From NCBI GenBank assembly GCA_020062605.1, contig JAGUWA010000169.1:1-11448 (forward strand): a DNA stretch of 11,448 nucleotides, read 5' to 3'. Made by a program: the position numbers and the translations under genes. The notes below the pieces were generated by a model. The model made no database searches and had not been told where the DNA came from. It worked only from the letters and a program-made list of their open reading frames with translations. This DNA is from Parvibaculum sp. (GTDB lineage: Bacteria; Pseudomonadota; Alphaproteobacteria; Parvibaculales; Parvibaculaceae). Shown piece after piece: positions 6,735 through 11,448 of this stretch; position 1 is the stretch's first letter, and each line of letters starts with the position of its first letter.

Positions 6735-8645
6735 TTATTCCGCCGCCATATCGGCGACGGGTTCTGGTTTGATCTCCGCAACCTCGCTCCGAAGCGGCGC
6801 CGGCAGCCAGCGCTTGTCCTTCAGAAGCTCTTCCGCACGTTGGGCCATGTCGGGTTTCTTGAGCTCCGTGAGGTACTTCGCCGTTGAAGCTGAAGTCGCC
6901 TCACCAACCGCCTCGATAATCTGACCTTTTGTCAGGTGATCGAAGAAGTGGACCCGAGTCGGTTGCCACCAGTCGGTCATGTCGAGAGCAAGAGCCGTTG
7001 CGAGGTCCTGGGCTTCGGTCATGCGCCGGCCTGGGTTCTCGTTCTTCCGATGCACGGCGTCGAGCGTGAGCGCGACGCAATAGGCGAGAAGATCGAGCAA
7101 CACGTCCTGTTCGGTTTCGAGAAGCCATGACCAGAGGTGTTCTGCCTCCGGCAGCCTCTCGCACCACTGGGTATGGCGCCCGAGCAGGGCTGCCGCCGCC
7201 GGGCTCTCCCCCACCGTTTTCGAGAAGCTCCCGAGATCGATGAAGGCGGGCTGGAGGTGGAGACAAGGCGAAGCATAGCGTTCGAAGAAGAGAGGCTTCG
7301 CCAGCCGGTAGACAAGGGCGGCCAATGCCACCTTCGGGTTCCCGGCCAGCATCTCCCGGAGTGCCGCGGTGCGGTGCGCCGAAAGGTCGGTCAGCAGCGT
7401 GTCGGAATAGCCTTCGGGGCGTCCATTACCCTTCTCCTTCCGCTCGGCGGGGCTTGACGGCTCTCCGGCCTCATTGGCCGCCTCCTCGCGTTTCCGGTCT
7501 TCCGGCCGGATGAGACCTGCATTCACCTCAAGCTCGCCGTCGGGTGTGAGGCTCAGGATGACGCCGGCACCCTTCCGGTCCTCGTCGGACCATTGGAGAT
7601 GCTGCTCTTCGAGAGCGTCCATTTCCTCGACGATCTTGTCGAGTTCGGCGGACATAGCCTCGTCCTCCTGGTCTTCGAGCGCCGCTACGAGTTCGTCGTA
7701 GCGTTCGGAGAGGGTGAGGAGCCGGGTCTCATCCTCCTCCGACAGGGCTATCTCGCCGGCTTTCACACGGCCGAACTTCGCAAGCGCGCCATAATCGGTC
7801 TCGGGCATCACCTCGACCCAGGACCAGCCTTCGGCCCGGACCTTCCCAGCCTCGGTGTCGAGCTTCTCGGCCACAAGACGGTCGAGAAGCTGACTGTCCG
7901 CGAAATAGCCTTCGGACTCGGGCTGGAAGAGATCCCGGATCACCGTGCCGCCGGCCGCTTCATAGGCTTCGACGCCGATGAAGAGCGCCCGACGGTCCCC
8001 ACCCTCGACAAGGGCACTGGTGAGGTGCCGCCGGATCGCCTGGGGCGAGCGATGGCCATGCGGCGTGTCGAACCAGAAGGCTTCCTGGGCTGCATGGTCG
8101 TCGGTAATCGCGAAGGCCATGAGTTGGTCGAGCGTCAGTTCTTCCGCCCGGTAGGCTGCCATGAGGCGAGGCGAGACGGCGCCGAGTTTCAGCCGCTGGA
8201 TGACGACTTTCGCCGGCAGTCCGAACCGAGCGGCGATCTCCTCGGCCGTCAGACCTTCTTTCTGCAGCTTCGCGAAGGCGTCGAACTGATCGGCCGGGTG
8301 CAGCGGCGAACGGACGATGTTCTCGGCAAGCGAGACTTCGACATAGGCCGCAGTCTCCGTCTCACCGAGCACCCGGCACGGGACCGGATGGTCCATCGCG
8401 ATCTTGTGCTGTTTGGCGAGGAGCTTCAGCGCGTCATAGCGCCTGCCGCCCGCCACGACCTCGTAGAGAGGTTCCGCTTCCTCGCTCCCGACCCGGACCA
8501 GCCGGACCACGAGATTTTCGAGGAGGCCGTGCGCTTCGATGCTCGCGGCCAGTTGCGCGATATCGGCCTTGCGGCCGGTCTTGCGCACATTGAGTGCGGC
8601 CCGCTTCAACTGACAAAGCGGGATCGTCATGAGGTTGTCGCTCAT
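6735..8645 (-). CDS. parB: Large ParB/RepB/Spo0J-family partition protein
   Basis: This 636-aa protein carries the ParB N-terminal CTP-binding fold: LNVRKTG (18-24), VVAGGRRYDAL (63-73, the GERR-type box) and SLAENIVRSPLHPADQF (105-121, the ENIQR-type box). A helix-turn-helix lies at about 132-152 (LTAEEIAARFGLPAKVVIQRL). Beyond this core it is about twice the length of ordinary ParB, with a strongly acidic, coiled-coil-like stretch at about 300-358 and a helical C-terminus. This long form is typical of alphaproteobacterial plasmids and integrative elements. It likely binds a centromere-like site for element maintenance or regulation. The ATG at 8645 has GGAG 7 nt upstream (8653-8656); an upstream extension to 8702 is Arg/His-rich and unlikely. 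No ParA gene is in the window. Confidence 0.93.
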   Translation of the reverse strand: MSDNLMTIPLCQLKRAALNVRKTGRKADIAQLAASIEAHGLLENLVVRLVRVGSEEAEPLYEVVAGGRRYDALKLLAKQHKIAMDHPVPCRVLGETETAAYVEVSLAENIVRSPLHPADQFDAFAKLQKEGLTAEEIAARFGLPAKVVIQRLKLGAVSPRLMAAYRAEELTLDQLMAFAITDDHAAQEAFWFDTPHGHRSPQAIRRHLTSALVEGGDRRALFIGVEAYEAAGGTVIRDLFQPESEGYFADSQLLDRLVAEKLDTEAGKVRAEGWSWVEVMPETDYGALAKFGRVKAGEIALSEEDETRLLTLSERYDELVAALEDQEDEAMSAELDKIVEEMDALEEQHLQWSDEDRKGAGVILSLTPDGELEVNAGLIRPEDRKREEAANEAGEPSSPAERKEKGNGRPEGYSDTLLTDLSAHRTAALREMLAGNPKVALAALVYRLAKPLFFERYASPCLHLQPAFIDLGSFSKTVGESPAAAALLGRHTQWCERLPEAEHLWSWLLETEQDVLLDLLAYCVALTLDAVHRKNENPGRRMTEAQDLATALALDMTDWWQPTRVHFFDHLTKGQIIEAVGEATSASTAKYLTELKKPDMAQRAEELLKDKRWLPAPLRSEVAEIKPEPVADMAAE

Positions 8646-8768
8646 GGGAGTTCTCCGATGATGATGGAAATGAAGCGCGGAGCCGGCATCAAGCCGCACC
8701 ACTCGCGCGGACCCGTCAAAGAACAGGTCTCACTCCATCGTCTCGAAGAGGGCGACGCTCACCTAGGC

Positions 8769-8792
8769 GTGCAAACTTGCCGATCCGGCAAC
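8769..8792. promoter_or_regulatory. 24-bp compound palindromic motif, copy 2
   Basis: The plus strand reads GTGCAA, AC, TTGCCG, ATCC, GGCAAC. It contains the perfect palindrome TTGCCG-ATC-CGGCAA and a degenerate palindrome GTGCAA-AC-TTGCCG sharing the middle half-site. It matches the motif at 2257-2280 at 19 of 24 positions. The likely role is ParB (parS-like) binding or a shared operator. Confidence 0.6.
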
Positions 8793-8846
8793 GGTATGGG
8801 GACAACGCGGGTTCCTGCCGGGGAGAGCTTCCGCGTCGTGCGGCAC

Positions 8847-8860
8847 GTGCAAGATTGCAC
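8847..8860. promoter_or_regulatory. Perfect palindrome related to the 24-bp motifs
   Basis: GTGCAA-GA-TTGCAC is a perfect 6+6-bp palindrome with a 2-nt centre, 38 nt before the VirD4-like ATG. Its half-sites match those of the two 24-bp motifs, so it is probably a third site for the same protein. It also overlaps the short palindrome GCACGTGC (8843-8850). Confidence 0.55.
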
Positions 8861-8898
8861 TCCTATTGGTGCCGCGGCCGATACCGGACAATGCGCTC

Positions 8899-10092
8899 AT
8901 GAAGCGCTCGCCGGATATCTCATATTTCGCTGAGACGAACTTCCGGAACGACCGGCGGGTATTCGGTATCAAGCAGGATGACCGGCTCTCGCACATTTAT
9001 ACGATTGGCAAGACCGGAACCGGCAAGACGACCTTCTTGGAAACGCTGGCGCGCAGCGACATCGATGCCGGACGCGGCTTCGCCCTGATCGATCCGCATG
9101 GCGATCTCGCGGAACGGGTTGCCGCCTATGCGAGCAATGCCCGCCCTGACGATCTCGTCTATCTCAACGTGCCCGATCCGGCGCAGCCCTTCGGCTACAA
9201 TCCGCTGAAGCGCGTGCCGCTCGACCGGGTGCCGCTTGCGGTTTCAGGTCTCATGGAAGCCCTGAAGAAGCACTGGTCGGATGCCTGGGGCGTTCGTATG
9301 GAACATGTGCTCCGCAATGTGCTTTTTGCACTGCTTGAGCATGGGCACGCGAAGCTCGACGATGTGCTGCGCATGCTGAACGACAAGACCTATCGGCAGC
9401 AGATCGCGGGTGCCCTCACCAATGAACCTGTTCGCAATTTCTGGAAGAAAGAATTCGAGCAATATTCCTGGCGCTATCGGGCCGATGCCACCGCCCCCAT
9501 CCAGAACAAGATCGGCGCCTTTCTCGCCGATCCGACGCTACGACGTATCCTGACCGAGCCCAAGGAGATGCTCCGCTTCCGGCGGCTTATGGACGAGGGC
9601 AAGATCGTCGTCGTCAATCTCGCGCGCGGCAAGATCGGCGACGACAGCGCGGCACTTCTCGGCAGTCTGCTCGTTACCACGATCGGGCTCGCGGCTTTCA
9701 GCAGGGCCGATATACCGGAAGCGAAGCGCCTTCCCTTCTTCCTCTATATGGATGAGTTTCAGACTTTCACGACCTTGAGCATTGCCGGCATGATCTCGGA
9801 ACTGAGGAAATACCGGGTAGGGCTCGTGCTCGCGAACCAGCATCTCCACCAGCTCGACCCGGATGTCACCCATGCGGTTCTCGGCAATGCGGGGACGCTC
9901 GTCTCGTTCCGCATCGGGCCGCATGACGCCGCTCTCCTCGCCCGCGAGTTCGCACCGCGATTCGACATGCTCGATCTGATGAACCTCCCCAATCACCGCA
10001 TCTATCTGAAGCTGATGATCGACGGCATGCCATCGCAGCCGTTCAGTGCGACGACACTTTCGCCGGGCGGTACGAAGGCAATTCAGGGATAA
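8899..10092 (+). CDS. Soluble VirD4/TraD-like DNA-transfer ATPase
   Basis: This 397-aa ATPase of the HerA/FtsK/VirD4 superfamily has Walker A IGKTGTGKTT (36-45), the IDPHGDL box (64-70), VVVNLARGKIG (237-247), Walker B FLYMDEFQTF (281-290) and the downstream ANQHLHQLD (312-320). These match conjugative DNA-transfer ATPases with a TraD/TraG C-terminal (TraM-recognition-like) region. It has no N-terminal membrane helices, so it is either a soluble coupling protein that docks on a separate membrane component or a DNA pump with another use. The ATG at 8899 gives the conserved N-terminus; in-frame TTG/GTG codons at 8866/8869 are alternatives. No clear ribosome site is seen. The divergent arrangement with parB and the palindromes between them suggest joint control. 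Confidence 0.92.
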   Translation: MKRSPDISYFAETNFRNDRRVFGIKQDDRLSHIYTIGKTGTGKTTFLETLARSDIDAGRGFALIDPHGDLAERVAAYASNARPDDLVYLNVPDPAQPFGYNPLKRVPLDRVPLAVSGLMEALKKHWSDAWGVRMEHVLRNVLFALLEHGHAKLDDVLRMLNDKTYRQQIAGALTNEPVRNFWKKEFEQYSWRYRADATAPIQNKIGAFLADPTLRRILTEPKEMLRFRRLMDEGKIVVVNLARGKIGDDSAALLGSLLVTTIGLAAFSRADIPEAKRLPFFLYMDEFQTFTTLSIAGMISELRKYRVGLVLANQHLHQLDPDVTHAVLGNAGTLVSFRIGPHDAALLAREFAPRFDMLDLMNLPNHRIYLKLMIDGMPSQPFSATTLSPGGTKAIQG

Positions 10093-10101
10093 AGTTGGGC
10101 T

Positions 10102-10128
10102 TTGTGAGGAAATGGTTCGTGCTATAAT
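10102..10128 (+). promoter_or_regulatory. Promoter of the fic toxin-antitoxin operon
   Basis: TATAAT at 10123-10128 is a perfect -10 box. TTTGTG (10101-10106) or TTGTGA (10102-10107) serves as -35 with 16 or 15 nt spacing. The antitoxin ATG begins at 10135, about where transcription would start, so the mRNA is probably leaderless. Confidence 0.65.
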
Positions 10129-10134
10129 TGTTCT

Positions 10135-10338
10135 ATGAGCGGAACGACCACCAAATCCGGCAAGCGTCCTTCCAAGGGTTTCACTCTTGGGCGGCAGGGC
10201 TTTGCGAAAATCAGCGCCGTTGAGGGTATCAAGATGTCCCGGGCGATGGATGCCGAGTTCCGTGAGTTCGACCGGAAAGGGCTCTCTCCGGAACAGCGGC
10301 GCAAGGCCATCGCTGCCAAATACGGCAAGACGCGATAG
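10135..10338 (+). CDS. Fic-associated antitoxin (VbhA/FicA-like)
   Basis: This 67-aa protein has a basic N-terminus followed by FAKISAVEGIKMS (23-35), which aligns with the inhibitory helix of VbhA-type class I Fic antitoxins. There a Ser/Thr and a Glu (motif S/T-x-x-x-E-G/N) contact the toxin active site and block productive ATP binding. Here Glu30-Gly31 is present, but Ile26 occupies the usual Ser/Thr position and Ser27 is one residue late. The C-terminus (LSPEQRRKAIAAKYG) is helical. It lies 11 nt upstream of fic in the same direction, the normal antitoxin-first order. No ribosome site precedes the ATG; the -10 box is only 6 nt away, consistent with leaderless translation. Confidence 0.8.
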   Translation: MSGTTTKSGKRPSKGFTLGRQGFAKISAVEGIKMSRAMDAEFREFDRKGLSPEQRRKAIAAKYGKTR

Positions 10339-10349
10339 CCGCCTCCTCC

Positions 10350-10925
10350 ATGTACGACGCGGTCGCCGATCCTTACTGCTATCCCGGCACGACCGTCCTC
10401 AAGAATATTCCCGGCCTGCATACGCAAGCCGCGCTCGATGCGTTCGAGACAGCAAGCACGACGCAACGCGCGGATGAGCCTCTGCCCACCGGCAGGTTGA
10501 GCGTCACGCATTATTGCGCGCTTCATCACCACCTGTTTCAGGATGTCTATGCCTGGGCCGGCAAGTTCCGAACCGTCCGGATAGCCAAAGACGGCAGTGC
10601 TTTCTGCTATCCCGAAAACATTCAGCGGGAAATATCCGCGCTCTTCGACGATCTGAAGAAGCAGCGCTATTTTCGCGATCTGACAGCCGACGACTTTGCG
10701 AAAGCGGCTACGACGTTCCTCGCAACGCTGAACGCTATCCATCCCTTTCGCGAAGGCAACGGCCGTACGCAGACGGCCTTCCTGGCGCTCATCGCCGATC
10801 AGGCTGGTCATCCGATTGATCTGCAAAGGCTTGAGCCGGAAAGATTCCTGAAGGCGATGATCGCGAGCTTTCACGGCGATGAGAAACCGCTGCTCCGGCA
10901 AATCCAGAGGCTCATAGCTCCGTAA
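10350..10925 (+). CDS. fic: Fic-family AMP-transferase toxin
   Basis: This 191-aa Fic-domain protein has an intact catalytic loop HPFREGNGRT at residues 131-140, with His131 for catalysis and the anion-binding GNGR. The flap preceding it is RTVRIAKDGSAFCYPENI (74-91). It has no N-terminal inhibitory helix, so inhibition must come from the separate upstream antitoxin, making it a class I FicTA pair. Such toxins AMPylate target proteins such as type II topoisomerases (known for FicT; not shown for this one). The start is 11 nt after the antitoxin stop and lacks an obvious Shine-Dalgarno, so translation is probably coupled. Its place next to the tRNA at the end of the island fits a stabilising role. 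Confidence 0.95.
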   Translation: MYDAVADPYCYPGTTVLKNIPGLHTQAALDAFETASTTQRADEPLPTGRLSVTHYCALHHHLFQDVYAWAGKFRTVRIAKDGSAFCYPENIQREISALFDDLKKQRYFRDLTADDFAKAATTFLATLNAIHPFREGNGRTQTAFLALIADQAGHPIDLQRLEPERFLKAMIASFHGDEKPLLRQIQRLIAP

Positions 10926-11058
10926 AGCCAATTGCACCCAAGGTCTTGGGAACTCGCGGAATTTCTTTTTTATCCAAGGACATAGAGAAATAGAGAGCCT
11001 AGGGAGAGCCTAAGACTTTATAGAAACTCTCAAAAATATCGTAAGCCATTGGAAGAAA
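10926..11058. other. AT-rich junction between fic and tRNA-Arg
   Basis: This stretch is markedly more AT-rich than its flanks. It contains the inverted repeat CCCAAG-GT-CTTGGG (10937-10950) just after fic, with a T-rich run (10961-10971) about 10 nt further, too distant for a typical terminator. It also has a 9-bp direct repeat GAGAGCCTA (10993-11001 and 11004-11012). It abuts the 3' end of the tRNA, the usual side for element integration. I see no gene. Confidence 0.45.
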
Positions 11059-11135
11059 TGGTGCGCCCGGAACGATTCGAACGTCCGACCCTCAGATTCG
11101 TAGTCTGATGCTCTATCCAGCTGAGCTACGGGCGC
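11059..11135 (-). tRNA. tRNA-Arg(ACG)
   Basis: The minus strand folds as a complete cloverleaf: acceptor GCGCCCG pairs with CGGGCGC, D-arm TAGCTCAG, anticodon stem CAGA/TCTG with loop CTACGAA (anticodon ACG), T-loop GTTCGAATC, discriminator A and an encoded CCA. It is 77 nt including CCA. A plausible promoter (TTGCCT, 17 nt, TAAGAG on the minus strand, 11228-11200) lies upstream. Its 3' end points at the mobile region. Confidence 0.98.
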
Positions 11136-11199
11136 ATGCACATCGCGGAGCCCCATGGGGGCAGGCGGAGCGATCCGCCATCTCGTCGAAGGCGGGCCA

Positions 11200-11228
11200 C
11201 TCTTAAAGCCTTGAGCGGTCAAAGGCAA
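11200..11228 (-). promoter_or_regulatory. Possible tRNA-Arg promoter
   Basis: On the minus strand TTGCCT (11228-11223) and TAAGAG (11205-11200) are separated by 17 nt. They lie about 65 nt before the tRNA, with a short leader containing hairpin GGCGGA-4 nt-TCCGCC (11164-11179) and palindrome CCCCATGGGG (11151-11160). Matches to consensus are modest. Confidence 0.35.
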
Positions 11229-11297
11229 GGGGGCGAACAAGCCAAATCCGGGGGCCTGCCCCCGAAAAACCGCCGGAACCCGCCGCCCTGCCGGGGA

Positions 11298-11448
11298 TCA
11301 GATTTTGTGTCGATCCCGGTAGGAAATGGCGGTTCCGAGCGTCTCCGCCTCGTAGACGGCGCGGGCGATGGCGCGGGCGACGCAATCGGCCGCCAGCGCA
11401 CCGAGCGCCGAGAGGACCACGTGCCGGGCCTCATGCCCGAGCGGGCAG
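11298..11448 (-). CDS. P1-family (S58/DmpA-like) peptidase, C-terminal fragment
   Basis: Only the last 49 codons are in the window; the gene enters from the right edge and ends with TGA at 11300-11298. The visible sequence has the pattern LSALGALAADCVARAI, ARAVYEAETLG and a terminal SYRDRHKI, which matches the C-terminal helix and tail of P1-family aminopeptidases/amidases (DmpA-NylC type N-terminal nucleophile hydrolases). The catalytic Ser/Thr lies outside this fragment. It is probably a core chromosomal gene beyond the island boundary. A GC stem (11249-11264) follows within the next 50 nt but has no T tract. Family call is from a short fragment, so moderate confidence. Confidence 0.65.
   Translation of the reverse strand, partial: CPLGHEARHVVLSALGALAADCVARAIARAVYEAETLGTAISYRDRHKI

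Larger units (their letters stand above)
8646..8898. promoter_or_regulatory. Divergent parB / coupling-ATPase regulatory region
   Basis: This 253-bp region separates parB (minus, start 8645) from the VirD4-like gene (plus, start 8899). It holds two palindromic sites described separately (8769-8792 and 8847-8860). No gene is apparent in it; a long plus-strand open frame passing through is antisense to parB and not credible. Confidence 0.55.

Noticed and set aside
7593..8933. 446-codon open frame on the plus strand
   Set aside because: It is antisense to parB and runs into the regulatory region and the coupling-ATPase start; no recognisable domain.
10122..10937. 271-codon open frame on the minus strand
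   Set aside because: It is antisense to the antitoxin and fic genes, whose catalytic motif fixes the coding strand.
11249..11264. GC-rich stem CGGGGGC/GCCCCCG as a terminator for the peptidase gene
   Set aside because: On the minus strand the T run precedes rather than follows the stem, so it is not an intrinsic terminator in that direction; on the plus strand an A run follows.
1..11448. CRISPR arrays, rRNA genes, insertion sequences with terminal repeats
   Set aside because: No regularly spaced repeats, rRNA-like conserved segments or transposase genes were seen on reading both strands.

Overview
The window is GC-rich DNA typical of Alphaproteobacteria (probably a Hyphomicrobiales-like genome; inference from codon use and protein families). 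It reads as the chromosomal end of an integrated mobile element. At the far right lie a tRNA-Arg(ACG) gene and the last 49 codons of a P1-family (S58) peptidase, which look like ordinary chromosome. Everything left of about 10,930 has the character of an integrative or conjugative element or plasmid-derived island.

Layout from left to right. (1) 1-732, minus strand: an XRE-type regulator translationally coupled (4-nt overlap) to a RuvC-like RNase H-fold protein that runs off the edge and has His where the first catalytic Asp is expected. (2) 887-2218, minus: a P-loop ATPase resembling plasmid/phage helicases, with a winged-helix-like C-terminus. (3) 2326-4040, plus: a 75-aa protein coupled (ATGA overlap) to a 496-aa large serine recombinase. 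(4) 4093-6439, minus, and lower in GC: a two-gene operon of a 289-aa protein (hydrophobic Gly/Ala segment, C-terminal winged-helix-like region) followed by a 480-aa ATPase fused to a TOPRIM/DUF4435-like domain. This looks like an anti-phage defence module related in logic to OLD/PARIS systems, and the partner protein is one I cannot assign to a named system. (5) 6735-8645, minus: a large 636-aa ParB-like protein with a clear intrinsic terminator. (6) 8899-10092, plus: a soluble VirD4/TraD-like DNA-transfer ATPase. (7) 10135-10925, plus: a FicA-like antitoxin, apparently made from a leaderless transcript, and a Fic AMP-transferase toxin with an intact active-site motif. (8) 11059 to the end: tRNA-Arg and peptidase.

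Together the genes form an element backbone (ParB, coupling ATPase, helicase-like ATPase, RuvC-like protein, regulator), a maintenance toxin-antitoxin pair beside the tRNA, and an accessory block of recombinase plus candidate defence genes. Two distant divergent promoter regions (2219-2325 and 8646-8898) carry the same compound palindromic motif, with a third simpler palindrome in the second region. This suggests a common DNA-binding protein, either ParB (parS-like) or a shared repressor. No ParA, relaxase or tyrosine integrase is visible here.
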